Shown: positions 35,619 to 47,365 of the stretch, in pieces
How positions within the stretch are numbered: the first letter of the stretch is position 1
How the letters are laid out: each line of letters opens with the position of its first letter
Assembly: GCF_933775445.1 (NCBI RefSeq)
Contig: NC_065873.1
Span: 19,220,001-19,284,000 of the forward strand
From: Argentina anserina
Taxonomy: Eukaryota > Streptophyta > Magnoliopsida > Rosales > Rosaceae
DNA: 64,000 nucleotides
Reading direction: 5' to 3'
Translations under genes and position numbers: made by a program
The notes under the pieces: model-generated
The model's database searches: none
What the model saw: only the letters and a program-made list of their open reading frames with translations
Told to the model about the DNA's origin: nothing

Positions 35619-36620
35619 CAGGGGGCGGATCCTCTATGTTAGAAGGGGATGCTCATCCCCCAACCAATTAGAAAAAAAAAAACAAATTATTTATAAGTAT
35701 CAGACAACAATTTTTAATTTACAAATAACTCACTACTTAATTTGATAAAACAAATAAAGACAAAAATTTAATAAGCACCAAATGATGGCAAGTTGCCACA
35801 TATCATAAAATAATTTACTTTTTTACCCCTCTGTGGCCCATAGTGTTTGCTACTATCAATAGAGAGGTTATCTGCTACTGTCGATTATATAAACTAACTG
35901 CTACTGTCGAGTATAAAAACTAACTGCTACTGTCGAGTTAAAAACTAGCTGCTACTGTCGACTTGGAAGACACATGCTACTGTCGACTTGGAATGTAAAT
36001 GCTACTGTCGACTATGACTCTAACTGCTACTGTCGACTATGAATCTAACTGCTATTATCGACTATGAATGTACCTGATACTGTCGACTTCGAATGTACCT
36101 GCTACTGTCGACTTGGAAGATACTTGCTATTGTCGACTATAAATCTAGCTGCTACTGTCGACTGAGAAACTAATTGCTACTGTGATTTTTGGTGAGCAAA
36201 ATTCAAAATTTCAAAATTTCTCAAAACATATGCAATATGGTACTTAAATGAAAGCCCATAACATAAAGAACGACTTTATATATTGGTTCACCTCCAAATT
36301 ACCGGTGGTTTGGCCGGAAAACTTAAATTTGCTGGAAACAAAACTTAAAAAATGAGGAGAGAGAAATTTGTTAGATTTAGTAATGGCATTTGGTAATTAA
36401 AATGAGGAGAGAAAAATTTCACGAAAATGAGAGTATTTTAGATATTTTTACATTAATTGATTAATCAGTTTTGTTTTATTTATTTTTTAGCTTGAGTTTA
36501 TGTCCTAATTTGTATAAGAAATATGAAAAATGAGTTTTTAGTTAATTCAAATGTGGTCTAGTACCACTAAGTAATAATTTTTTTTAGAGTTCAAGCATCC
36601 CCTACACCCACCCACATCCA
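35619..36620. mobile_element. Possible non-autonomous DNA element carrying a 25-bp minisatellite
   Basis: The left side CAGGGGGCGGATCC ... AAGGGGATGCTCATCCCC (35619-35660) and the right side AAGCATCCCCTACACCCACC (about 36594-36613) share an inverted GGGGATGC core. They resemble the GGGGCGGATCC ... CCCC ends common on plant hAT-like elements. No target duplication was confirmed. The minisatellite at 35871-36185 lies within it. Confidence 0.4.
35871..36185. repeat. Minisatellite: 12 copies of a 25-bp unit with core TGCTACTGTCGACT
   Basis: Twelve consecutive units of 25-26 bp plus a partial thirteenth each begin TGCTACTGTCGA and end in a more variable AT-rich tail (for example ATGAATCTAAC). Most contain the palindrome GTCGAC. 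A 25-bp period does not keep a reading frame, so this is not a protein repeat. Confidence 0.92.
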
Positions 36621-37470
36621 ATCATTTTACACTCATAGAATAACAACATTTACCAAATTTCTTTCTTTCTCTTTCTTCCCCCATTACCCAACCCCATAAC
36701 TAAAGCCCCAATTCCTAAATTAGATTGATTGATTGCATTTGGGACCTTAGGACTGAGCTCCACACTCCACATTCCTAATTCCTATATTTTTTTTTCAAAG
36801 ATTATAGGTTATTAGACCAAGTCAAAACGGAAGCGTCTGAAAAAAAATTATTTCTTGGTGATTGTATGGTCATTCATATTGAAAAAATGTATGCTGAATC
36901 TATAGGAAATGAATAGGTCATAGAAGAGTTTGAAGAACTATCGACTTGTAGAGTTAAATTTAGTTAGTTTAACTTTTTCTATTGTATGTATTTGAGATGT
37001 TAGACTCATAACATTCTCACTTGACTAGGTGTATTTATTTTGGTTTCAATTAATAAAATTTTCTCATACCGTTGAGATTCTCACTATTTTCTTCTTCTTC
37101 AGTTTAAAACTTCAATCATCCAAAAGCTGAAGCCACCCCAAAAAGCCCCTCCAAAAGCCTACCCAAACTGGCCCTAAGGTTGTTAGGAGTGGCTTGGTTG
37201 GAGTTTGTGGTTTTGTTGGCCTGCTTTGGGCATATATGCATGCTTTGTCCGTCTGCTGCTGGCGACAAGTTTTCTCTTCAAGTATCTTGGTGAAAACCCT
37301 AACGTTTGTGAGAAAGTCCGAACAGGTATATGATAGGAGCTACTAGTTTCTCTCTTCTCCCAGCTTTTTTGTTTTTCTTTTGGATAATTGCTAAACGCAG
37401 CTTAATCTATGCCTTGTTGCTCTTTTAATCATTCTATATAAATTAGGCGGCAGGGTTGAACAGACTTAGG
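36621..37470. other. Upstream region of 2OGD-2
   Basis: AT-rich promoter-side DNA. TATATAAA at 37435-37442 is a good TATA match but lies only 28 bp before the ATG at 37471, so either the leader is very short or another start site is used. Confidence 0.4.
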
Positions 37471-38841
37471 ATGGCATATTCAGGCTACTCGGTAGAAAAA
37501 GAAAAAGAACTTTATGCGTTTGATGACCTAAAAATCGGCGTCAAAGGGCTTTCAGACTCCGGCGTGACCAGAATTCCTAGAATTTTCATCCACCCACCGG
37601 AGACCGTAAAGAACACCGCGCCAGAAAATGGTGTCAAACTTCAAATCCCAATTGTTGATCTCAAAGACATTGGAAATTATCACGCTCGAGAAGAAATGGT
37701 CAAAGAAATCAAAGATGCGTGTGAAACATGGGGTTTCTTTCAGATAGTTAACCATGGAGTTCCACTCGCTGTTATGGACGAGATGCTTGAAGGTATTCAT
37801 AGATTTCATGAGCAGCCTGCAGAAGACAAGACGAATTTGTACTCTCGTGACTTTAAGAATTCAGTCAACTTTTATTGCAGTGGAGATCTGAAAGTGCGTG
37901 CAAAATCAGCTGCAGATTGGAGAGACACCTTATCATGCAGAGCCGTAGACGATAATTGGGACTTTGAAGCACTGCCTCAAGTGTGCAGGTATAGCTCTAG
38001 GGCCTGGAAAAACTTTATAGAATAAGTCTTTTCTTGTAGTTCTGGTATGTATTGACTTTTTCACATTTCATCATTTGGTTTGTTGCAGAGGTGAAGTAAG
38101 TGAGTACATCAAAAACTTGATTGAACTTCAGGATGTGCTATCCGAACTACTATCGGAAGCATTGGGACTTAGGAAAGATCACCTAGCACGCATGGGGTGC
38201 TTGAGGTCTTTCTCATTGTCATGCCACTATTATCCTATCTGCCCAGAGCCTGAACTGACTCTAGGCACAATCAAACACTCTGATCCCTCATTTCTTACCT
38301 TAGTTCTGCAAGACGATATTGGAGGACTCCAAGTTCTCCACAAGGATCAATGGGTTGACGTACCACCTGTGGATGGAGCATTTGTAGCAAATCTTGGTGA
38401 CCTTATGCAGGTACTTCTATGTTTTTAGATATTTGCTTCAGGAGAACCTGAAAAACAATGAGATTAATAAAAACTATGTAAACATGGGGATAGTAACTAG
38501 TACTACTGTACAGCATCTTTATACCTTCAGCATTGTTTCACATCAAAGAATGAAATTTATTTGCTGCTGCTTGTAAACAGCTGGTTACCAATAACAGATT
38601 CAAGAGTGTGGAACATAGAGTGCTAGCTACGCCGCTTGTGAAGCCACGGATATCAGTTGCATCTTTCTTTGCTCCTAAGGATAGCGACAAACGCGTCAAG
38701 CCATATGGGCCTATAAAGGAGCTTCTATCTGAGAACAATCCCCCAATATACAGGGAAACCCTATACGGAGAATATACTGGCTATTACAGAGTTAATGGAC
38801 AAAATGGCAGCTCTGCCCTGGCTAACTTCAGGCTGCATTGA
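37471..38841 (+). CDS. 2-oxoglutarate/Fe(II)-dependent dioxygenase, ACC-oxidase-homolog clade (2OGD-2)
   Basis: Exons 37471-37988, 38089-38410 and 38581-38841 join to 366 residues, with both introns in the same places and phases as 2OGD-1. N-terminal domain motifs are [20 protein letters not shown] and [14 protein letters not shown]. Iron ligands are in IKHSDPSFL and VEHRV, and the 2OG Arg-x-Ser in KPRISVASF. The start is the ATG at 37471; the in-frame codon 15 bases upstream is TTG. It is the tandem sister of 2OGD-3: exon lengths are identical (518, 322, 261) and the proteins are alike through most of their length. A substrate cannot be inferred. Confidence 0.95.
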
Positions 38842-40237
38842 GACCATGCTATGGACTTTCTTGAATGCCAAAATCAGATCTATTAAAATGCACTGCATGC
38901 ATGCTAAATATTTCAGATAATAAGTTTAGCAGCAGGTTACTACTCCTTAATTTCCCTTTCGAAAGCATCTTAAGCCTATCTACGGTTATTACATTACTCT
39001 TGTAGTCCCTAACAAGCATATTTATTGTTCAATGAAGTTAGACCCCTATATTCTGTGAAGAACAAATTTCCAGCAAATGTATTTTGGGAAAAATAATGGA
39101 TTTTTGTATATACTATAATTCTGCAGGAAAAAAAAATCAATTTTACTACGCTTGTCAGGGTCAGTTTTCTGTGCCACAGTTCAAAGGTTAGAATAAACAT
39201 ATAACGCGGCTCTGGCTTAGTGGCATTTCATTTGGTCTGAAGCATTTTCCTGCCCTCTTCAATGTTACTTTCCCAAATAAATTTTTCTCTTGACGGAGAC
39301 TTCACAGTTTGTAAATAAAATGCTATAAATCAGAGAAAAGTTCAGGAACATAAACTCAAGCCGACAGAGACTTCAAGAAATGAATAACGTTTGGCGAGAA
39401 GCTGGCTGAGATTTGTGAGCCGCAAATGTATGAATTTTCCTTTTACTTCCAAATATCAAATAAATGAATCTATACTTGACTAAAAGTACTGCAGATTATT
39501 GAAACCTTTGAGACCCTATGCAGGTGACTTATATTTTTCTCTTCAACATTTTATCCTTCCAAAACGAAAGAAAGATATAGTAGTGCGAATGTTAGGGTAG
39601 TGTATGCTCTGTAAAATTGCCAACCTGACACTTTTCTATTTTGCTAGCTAGCCAATTACCATCAGAAAGAAGTGGCTTGATCTATAATATATTATGTGGA
39701 AGATAAGGAGAACACTACTAATATACAATTCGGCCTGCACATAAAATTCCCAAAGAGAACTTGATGGAACTTGGCATCAAATCCAAATTGAAAAGACACT
39801 GAATAAAATGAAATAAATCATGATGAGGATTGAATTCGACCAACACACAAAAGACAGGAAAATATGTAGACATTTTAACAAGAGAAGCTAATTAACAAGA
39901 GAGATTGCAATAAAATCAATGGTACCTGATTGTAGTGGTCTGTATTCAGTTAAAATTAAGCCGCCAAAGATGCTTTTGTTTGAAATTTGCTTCTCACAAA
40001 AGTCGGAAATAAATGTATACTGTACAAAGAAACAAACAACTTATCTGATATTAGACTCCAAATGGTTTGGCATAGTACTCTTCTAGATTTGCATATAAAA
40101 TAGTCAGAAGGAATTTTAAACTTCTTCACTCACAAACAGAACTACATACCATGTCAGACCTTGTTCACCTTCAGAAGCCATAGGGATCATCTGAAGCAGA
40201 TCAGCACAAAAGCTTTCCACTAATCAATAATAATAAG
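38842..40237. other. Spacer between tandem 2OGDs
   Basis: AT-rich intergenic DNA that includes the PPR gene stub at 39319-39443, described separately, and the promoter of 2OGD-3. Confidence 0.6.
39319..39443 (-). pseudogene. Stub of the PPR gene 3' end, left by tandem duplication
   Basis: The + strand here parallels 42431-42560, the last codons and stop of the PPR gene at 42431-44185. Shared blocks are GCTATAA, AAGTTCAGGAA, ATAAA..CAAGC, AAGAAATGA, AGAAGCTG, TGAGATTTGT and AAATGTATG, in the same order and orientation. It lies the same way round, downstream of 2OGD-2, as the full PPR gene lies downstream of 2OGD-3. The match stops abruptly after about 125 bp. It is not expressible. Confidence 0.75.
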
Positions 40238-41648
40238 ATGGCTGATGCAGACTACATTGCAGAAAAACAAAGGGAATTGTGTGCGTTTGATGACCTCAAA
40301 ATAGGTGTCAAAGGGCTTGCAGACTCCGGAGTGACCAGGATTCCCAGAATATTCATCCACCCACCGGAGGCTTTAAAGTGCACAGCACCGGAAAACAATG
40401 TCATACTTAAAATCCCGGTTATTGATCTCAAAGGCATTCGGAATGGTCATGGTCGAGAGGACATTATCAATGCACTTAAAGATGCATGTGAAACCTGGGG
40501 GTTCTTTCAAATAGTTAATCATGGAGTTCCACTTGCTGTTATGGAGGAGATGCTTGATGGTATTCGAAGGTTCCATGAGCAGGGCCCAGAAGACAAGATG
40601 GAGTTATACTCTAGAGACTATAAGAAACAGGTCAACTTTTATGGCAGTGGAGATCCAAAGTTGCGTGCAAAATCTGGAGCAGATTGGAGAGACACCTTAT
40701 TCTGCAGAGCGGTGGATGATAAATGGAACTTTGAGGCACTGCCAGAAGTGTGCAGGTATCTTTTTGTCTCTGGAGCTCATACCATAGACTAAACCTTTGT
40801 GATAATTATATCCTTTTTACAAAAACAAAATGTTGAACAATTCATGACACGTATTGTCTTGCAGACTTGAAATGAGTGGCTATATCAAAAACATGACTGC
40901 ACTTCAGAAAGTGCTATCTGAATTACTATCAGAAGCATTAGGGCTTAGCAAGGATCACCTGACACACATGGGATGCTTGAAATCTTTCTCATTGTCATGC
41001 CACTATTATCCAATTTGCCCCGAGCCAGGGTTGACTCTAGGCACAATCAAGCATTCAGACCCCTCATTTCTTACCTTAGTACTGCAAGATGAGATTGGGG
41101 GCCTCCAAGTGCTCCATAAAGATCAATGGGTTGATGTGCCACCAGTGCATGGAGCTTTTGTGGCAAATGTGGGTGACTTTATGCAGGTACTCCACTCTGT
41201 TCTTACATATATGCTCTTCATTACATCCTGAGAAACAATAACAAAATAAAACGATTATAGATCTTGGATATATTATGATTTAGCTTATATACCAGGGTAC
41301 AATACTCAGATGTTGATGGTTTAAATTTTGAAGTTCATTGTCACTATTGTATTACTTCTGAACTTATTTTCTGGTGCTTGTAAACAGCTAGTTACTAATA
41401 ACAAGTTCAAGAGTGTTCAGCACAGAGTGCTTGCTACCACACTTGTCAAGCCACGAATATCAGTTGCGTCTTTCTTTGTTCCTATGGATAGTGACAAACG
41501 TGTCAAGCCATATGGACCAATAAAGGAACTTCTATCTGAGACCAATCCCCCAATATACAGGGACATCCTCTATGGAGAATATACTGGATATTACAGAGTT
41601 AGTGTTCAGCATGGTAGCTCTGCCCTGCCTAACTTTAGACTGCACTGA
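40238..41648 (+). CDS. 2-oxoglutarate/Fe(II)-dependent dioxygenase, ACC-oxidase-homolog clade (2OGD-3)
   Basis: Exons 40238-40755, 40865-41186 and 41388-41648 give 366 residues. Exon sizes are exactly those of 2OGD-2, as expected for a tandem copy. Domain motifs are [34 protein letters not shown], iron ligands IKHSDPSFL and VQHRV, and 2OG site KPRISVASF. Differences from its sister include the N-terminus ([14 protein letters not shown]), QGPED for QPAED, and VQHRV for VEHRV; all catalytic residues are kept. Both copies appear functional. It lies about 780 bp from the stop codon of the convergent PPR gene. Confidence 0.95.
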
Positions 41649-42430
41649 GACCATGCTACCAAGGTATATTGTTGCAGTTAAAAGTAACATGTCATTACTC
41701 CCTCGATGTTAGTTGGGCAGCAATTTTAGCTCCTCTTGACCTCGTCAATAAGTATTTTTACTTATTCCTCCTCACATTTCAAGATGAGAATTCAAGAGTT
41801 CCATTGTAACAAAATCAGTTTATAGTGAAAAACAAAAATGATTGGTGGTTATAAGTTTCTTAATCTTTTTCACTCAATTTTAATTTGGAGGGAAAATTAT
41901 ATTTCTTATGAACTTCGTTTTACAAAGATCACATCAAGAAGGTAAACACGTTGTATGTAAACTGGTGCAAAAAGGTTTTAAACTTCTAATAGACAAGTTA
42001 TCTATTTACTTTAAACTCACCAATTGAGCTATCAAATTCCAGAACCATCGATCAGCATGTAACTTAGTGTAGCTTCCCATGGGATTTCTAGCTTTCCGCA
42101 TCACAACCACTTGACTACTGTATTTAACCTGCCAACAAGCCCTATGCTTGTTAGAGTTTAATTTCCCGTGGCCACACAGTTCAATGGTGTGGAAATCAAT
42201 TATAAGAAGCCCCATAATAAATTGGCAACAAAATGAATCAGCATGTACATCATCCAAAATGAATCAACAAAATTACCATTTTCACTTCATGAGGTTTAGT
42301 TGAGCGAAACCGCTTCTGTCTCTAGTATGGCTCTGTGGGATCAGCATCCAACCGACTTCCATGCACTTTCCAACCCATCAGCCATTACTATCTAGATGGC
42401 AATTTCACACTTCAACACTGGAAAATAAGG
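41649..42430. other. Spacer between convergent 2OGD-3 and PPR gene
   Basis: Non-coding. Its right half (about 42219-42430), with the first bases of the PPR tail, is duplicated at 46683-46955. Confidence 0.55.
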
Positions 42431-44185
42431 CTATAAGGCAGGACCAAGTTCAGGAAGATAAATATCAAGCTTCAGCTGCATGTATAATTCTGCAAGAAAT
42501 GAGTAAATTTCACCAGAAGCTGCATGAGATTTGTCAGATGCTGAAAATGTATGGACTTCCCTCCCGATTTCAATCCAACTAGACCCAGGAGATGTTTTTT
42601 CTACTCCCAGTTGCTTCATAATTGCTCGTACATCAGCAACTTCTCCCCATCGATTGACTTCGGCAAATATGTTAACTATAAGGTTATAATGCCCACTATT
42701 ATCTGGCTCCAGTACCATCAATTCTTTGGCTGAAACTTTAGCAATCTCCAGATTTCGATAGAGTTTACATCCACCCAACAAGGCACCCCAGATAACAGAG
42801 TTAGGTTTTAGTTTCATGCTTTGTATCAGCTCTAATGCATCTCGAAGCAAACCAGCTCTGCTTAATAGGTCCACCATGCATCCATAGTGTTCAACTCCAG
42901 GCGAAATGGAATAATCTCGGGTCATGCTTAAAAACCTCCTACGTCCTTCTTCAACAAGCCCGGCATGAGTGCAAGCACTTAAAACACTTACAAAAGTAAT
43001 CCCATTTGGCTTGATCTTCTCGCTTTCCATCTTGCTAAACATTGCCAGTGCTTTTTCAGCATCTCCATGAGCTGCAAGCCCTTCAATAACTGAATTCCAA
43101 CAGAACAGATTCTTATCCCACAAGTTATAAAAAACCACAAGAGCCCTGTCCAATGCACCGCATTTCGCATACATATCAATTAACGCAGACCCAATATAAA
43201 CATCAAGATCAAACCCATTCTGCACTACATAGTAATGTATCTCCTTCCCCAAGTCTAGCACTCCGAGATGGGCACAAGCCGAAACAACAGCCGACATGGT
43301 CACTGCATCAGGACTGACCCCATTCATCCTCATCTCATTAAACACAACCAATGCATCTCCAAATTTCTTGTTCTGAGAATAACAATCAATCATAGCTGTC
43401 CATGAGATCAAATCCCTGCTTGGCATTTGACTGAACAATAACTCCGCACGCTCAATGTCACCAACTCTCGCATATCCATCAATCATTGTATTCCAAGTAG
43501 CCGAATTCGATAAACACCTCTCAATCATCTCATCAAACAATGCCCTCGCGGAACTCATATCCCCAACTCGAGCATGAGCTGAAACCATGCTAGTCCACGC
43601 AAAACCATCTCTCTCGGGCATTTCATCAAACACCTTCCGGGCCTCTTTGACACGTCCCAGCTTCGAATACAAATCAATCAAAGCAGTCTGAACAAACACA
43701 TGTGAATCAAGGCCACATTTCCAAACACTCCCATGAACGCCCTCTCCAAAACCCATGGCGGAAACCGCGGCACAAGCTTTGATCAGAGACGAGAAAGTAT
43801 AGCTCGTTGGGAAGACCCTGTTCCTCAACATGTTGATAAAACAGAGCAGACCCTGAACAGGTTGGCCGCAGTGAACAGAGGCTTTGATCATGGCGTTGTA
43901 GACGAAGACGTTTGGGTTATGGATGTGGGAGAAGGCTAGAGATGCGTGGTTTAGGCGGGAAAGGGAGGAAGAGGCGGTGATGAGTTGGTTGGTGTAGAAA
44001 GAGTCTTGGATTGTGTTGGTCTTGATCATTGAGGCGCATATTTGTTCTAGCTCTGTTACAGTTCGACATTGCTTGATTCTATCGAGTATGGATGGTGGGT
44101 TGTCTGCGAGGGTTTGAAGATGGGGTTTTGGGATCGTGAAACAGTTGGGTGTAGTTGAATGATATCTCACGCGATTCAGAATCAT
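42431..44185 (-). CDS. Pentatricopeptide repeat protein, PLS class with E/E+ extension
   Basis: One uninterrupted minus-strand frame encodes 584 residues, from the ATG at 44185 to TAG at 42431. PPR proteins bind organellar RNA through 31-36-residue helical repeats and guide editing, splicing or stability. Repeats in PLS order are visible throughout (FVYNAMIKASVHCGQPVQGL, FVQTALIDLYSKLGRVKEAR, TWNTMIDGYARVGDIERAEL, YIGSALIDMYAKCGALDRAL, and the SACTHAGLVEEG block). After residue ~460 comes the E-type extension (WGALLGGCKLYRNLEIAK, PDNSGHYNLI, SPGSSWIEIGREVHTF), with no DYW domain. The Arg/Ser-rich start (MILNRVRYHSTTPNC) suggests a mitochondrial presequence. From memory, Arabidopsis has PPR genes beside EMB1444 (the At1g06140-06150 area), so the bHLH-PPR proximity may be old synteny. 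Confidence 0.95.
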   Translation of the reverse strand: MILNRVRYHSTTPNCFTIPKPHLQTLADNPPSILDRIKQCRTVTELEQICASMIKTNTIQDSFYTNQLITASSSLSRLNHASLAFSHIHNPNVFVYNAMIKASVHCGQPVQGLLCFINMLRNRVFPTSYTFSSLIKACAAVSAMGFGEGVHGSVWKCGLDSHVFVQTALIDLYSKLGRVKEARKVFDEMPERDGFAWTSMVSAHARVGDMSSARALFDEMIERCLSNSATWNTMIDGYARVGDIERAELLFSQMPSRDLISWTAMIDCYSQNKKFGDALVVFNEMRMNGVSPDAVTMSAVVSACAHLGVLDLGKEIHYYVVQNGFDLDVYIGSALIDMYAKCGALDRALVVFYNLWDKNLFCWNSVIEGLAAHGDAEKALAMFSKMESEKIKPNGITFVSVLSACTHAGLVEEGRRRFLSMTRDYSISPGVEHYGCMVDLLSRAGLLRDALELIQSMKLKPNSVIWGALLGGCKLYRNLEIAKVSAKELMVLEPDNSGHYNLIVNIFAEVNRWGEVADVRAIMKQLGVEKTSPGSSWIEIGREVHTFSASDKSHAASGEIYSFLAELYMQLKLDIYLPELGPAL

Positions 44186-44889
44186 TGCTTAAGACGCAAG
44201 GAAACCAAACTCGAGAGCTGTGACATTGATATTGTGCTTTACAATTTACATAGTTATATAGGTCGACCGAATCATCAATTTCACCAATCCAATTATTATA
44301 ACAAAGGTTGATCGCGAATTAGTCATACAGAGTACATAAAATACTTGAGAATCTTCGCATGAAGTTCCAAGAAAAGCAAAGTTGCTTATTTGATTTATCT
44401 TTTGAGATAATTAGATACACTCATAGACAAAGAGAACTTGTGAAACCATACTGATAGAACTCATTAATTAGACAATTGAAACAAACATCCATATAAAGAG
44501 TCTTCTACTTAATTGATCGTGAAATCGATCAAACGAAACAAAGAACAAAAAAAAAAACCTAAGAACAAGATGCTTAATTACATGTTTAATTATGGAACTG
44601 TAGTGCAAAACAAAGAGCCCTGTACGACCATACGTGCGAAAGCGTGTCATTCTTAAAATAATAGGCTACTTCGGGTTCAGCTGTTGTACAGCACTGTATG
44701 CTATACATACATAATTGAATGGTTGATAGAGGGCTTACATAAAATGCACGTGTTGTGTGTGTAAGTGTGTATGATAGATTATACTGCTGCATCCTATGTA
44801 ACTCCGTACAACAGGATTTCCCGGCTACTTCCTTCTTATTATGCACCAAAGTGTATATAACTCCTGCAGATTTCGTGTTCATTAAGAAA
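44186..44889. other. Intergenic, upstream of the PPR gene
   Basis: No gene or repeat recognised. Confidence 0.5.
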
Positions 44890-45259
44890 AGAATTAATTT
44901 CAGTTTATCCTTCTAAACTTTACACTTAAAATCAATTCATCCCTTAAACTTTTATTTTAATCAGTTCATCCCTTAAAATTTCAAATAACATTAAAAAATG
45001 ATAAAATTCAAATTCTCTTGGTTAAAATCCGATCAAAAACTATCAAAAGAAGACTTCAAATCATATATGCAAGACCAAAATAAAATTCATAATAATGTTA
45101 CAACAACACTGAAGCTTTTAAATTAGGTCTCGTAGTATAATTATTGATATAATTCATATAAAAATCTAAATTTTGTCCTTCTTTGATGTCATTTGAAAGT
45201 ACCGGGGGTGAACTGATTTTGGGTGTAAAGTTTATGGGAATAAACTAAAATTAATTCTT
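44890..45259. repeat. Fold-back MITE-like element with ~55-bp terminal inverted repeats
   Basis: The left end AGAATTAATTTCAGTTTAT followed by AAACTTTACACTTAAAATCA matches, inverted, the right end TGATTTTGGGTGTAAAGTTTA followed by ATAAACTAAAATTAATTCT. The arms cover about 55 bp each with a few mismatches. The 370-bp unit is non-coding and bounded by A/T-rich DNA, so a short target duplication would be hard to see. Confidence 0.8.
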
Positions 45260-45399
45260 AAAAAAAATCATCTGTTTCCAGATTCAATCAAACTCACGTT
45301 CAATGGCTGCTGAAAATCCTACATTAGGGCCCTTTCTTCAATCTGCTGAGAGTACGCTACCAAGTTCCGGAAGTACGTATGATCATCGGCTACCAGTTT

Positions 45400-46010
45400 C
45401 AGAGCTGGCCGCACAAGGCCCTCCGGCTGGCAAGGGCACGAAATTTTATTTTTGGTAGGAAATATATAAAATGTTTGTATATATATCTAACATTACCCAA
45501 CTATCATAATGTTAGTAGTTGATGTAGTGGTTGCTGCGTGTTTTGATATTTAGCACAACCTCCATGGCTTCGAGATCTGGTTCTGCTGTTTTTTTTCTTT
45601 CTACTCATTCTTTATTTACTGGGTTTTCTATTTATTTTCCTCTTATCTCTCCCAGTCTAAAATCCTTCCTTTCATTGTTTTTTTAATCCTTCCTTTTATA
45701 ACTAATTTGTAATTGTTAATTTTTCCTAATTGTACCAGTTAAGCTTTGGATCTTCCCAAAATTGCTTCAATTGCCATTTACTCTTTAAAATGCAAGAATA
45801 TAGTTAATTTTTCCTTATTGAACTAGTTGAGCTTTGGATTACCATAAATCTTACTTAATTACATTTACATGTTAAAATATATGCAAGTTACGTTTACATA
45901 AGCATAAATGCAATTTTCTTTATAACATTAATTATATTTTTTTTTTTATAAATATAAAGAGTCTGATTTTTATTTCGCACCGGACCCTCTAATACTTTAG
46001 GCCGGCCCTA
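45400..46010 (+). mobile_element. hAT-like non-autonomous element with 8-bp target duplication (left copy)
   Basis: The ends are CAGAGCTGG (45400) and, inverted from the right, TAGGGCCGG (46010), matching the hAT end consensus YARNG. The 8-bp ACCAGTTT occurs directly on both sides (45392-45399 and 46011-46018), as for hAT insertion. The 611-bp interior is AT-rich and non-coding. A second copy lies inverted at 50177-50854. Before insertion the site lay in a short open frame starting ATG at 45304 (AENPTLGPFL), which I do not recognise. Confidence 0.85.
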
Positions 46011-46018
46011 ACCAGTTT

Positions 46019-47360
46019 TATCCCATGTTATACAAGAGAACCTTTTTTTTTGTGGATACATATACAAGAGAACTTTAGAATACTTGGTATCTAAGTTTTT
46101 TTCAGTATCGTTTACAGAAAGGATTGAGATCAGCGTTTCAAACATTCACTCGTTACTTGATTTCAAATGTTCAACGAAATAATTAATCTAGGTTTATTAC
46201 CTGATTGCCTGAAGTACAATGAAATAAATCTGAGGTATGATCTACCTACTTGATTTTATCATCGATCAATTTAATTTGCATAATGCTTCTGATATATTAC
46301 GTCTGTACACGTAACTATTACTCGATTTCAGAATTACTTCAGTTAACATTGTGCATGTTTTGGTACGTTGTGGTTTCCTCATGCACAACGAAAAATAAAT
46401 AACTCGTCTAAAACGTACGGGTACGTAGTTAATTAGATGATATAGTTTTGAAGTCCAAATCAAGTAATTATCTCTCATGCACGTGTTATCAAAGATTCTG
46501 ATTACTTGATATCAACTTCAAAATTATATAATCCTACATTCCTAGCTACCAGATTTGGACGATATTGATTTTCCGGTTGTGCATGCGAAAACCGCCGCGT
46601 ATTGAGATGTTAACGTTAATTAGCTCCACAAAAGATCAAATTAAATTCACTCCACGTATCAAATTAACTTCTAGATGCTAAGTTGGCAACAAAATGATTC
46701 AGCTTATACAGTATATATATGTATGTACATTATCAGAATTACCATGTTCACTTCCATGGGGTCTAGCAAAGAGTAATACACTGGAACTTAGTGCGCACAT
46801 AAGTGAATTTCATGCACCTACTTTTCAACTCATCAGCCTTTACTATTTGGATGACTATGTCATGCTTCAGTACTGAACCGCTATAAGGCAGAAGTGCTGA
46901 ACCAACTCAACCAAGTTCAGGAAATGGGTAAATTACACCCGAAGCATGCAGTTCACCGTTCACGACGGAGAACATCATTCATTATGTCCACTTTATGCTC
47001 ATTGTTTTTTTTTTTGGTCTGATTATGCTCATTGTAATATGGGGTTCAAGGTTTACATATGTCTTCCTCTTGTACACCGTAACCTTATTAATCAAGGGTT
47101 AAGGACAGCCGTTTTACTCCCACTTCAATATATATGACCCAAGTCGTTCTGAAATGTGAAAACAGTGAAATGCAACTCGGCTATTTTGTTCATTAATTGG
47201 CTTCCATAGTTGTTATGTATCCCATTTTAGAAGCCAATGAAACGAAAAAAGACACATTACTTTTCATTTAGTATGAATATTTATATATGAAAAAAGTCGA
47301 GAAATGAATTAATTTTAACGTTGGTCTTTCGATATATATATTACCCACTTTTTAATGTGG
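46019..47360. other. Intergenic with a duplicated PPR-flank segment
   Basis: AT-rich. The segment 46683-46955 is a copy of the PPR 3' flank, described separately. Nothing else recognised. Confidence 0.5.
46683..46955 (-). pseudogene. Second duplicate of the PPR gene 3' end and flank
   Basis: This parallels 42219-42520: shared blocks include TTGGCAACAAAATGA, AATTACCATKTTCACTTC, a CATGCAC..TTTYCAAC block, TCATCAGCC.TTACTAT, GCTATAAGGCAG, CCAAGTTCAGGAA and AATG.GTAAATT. It covers only the last codons of the PPR frame and its downstream flank, with no 2OGD copy beside it. Confidence 0.7.
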
Positions 47361-47365
47361 GATGT

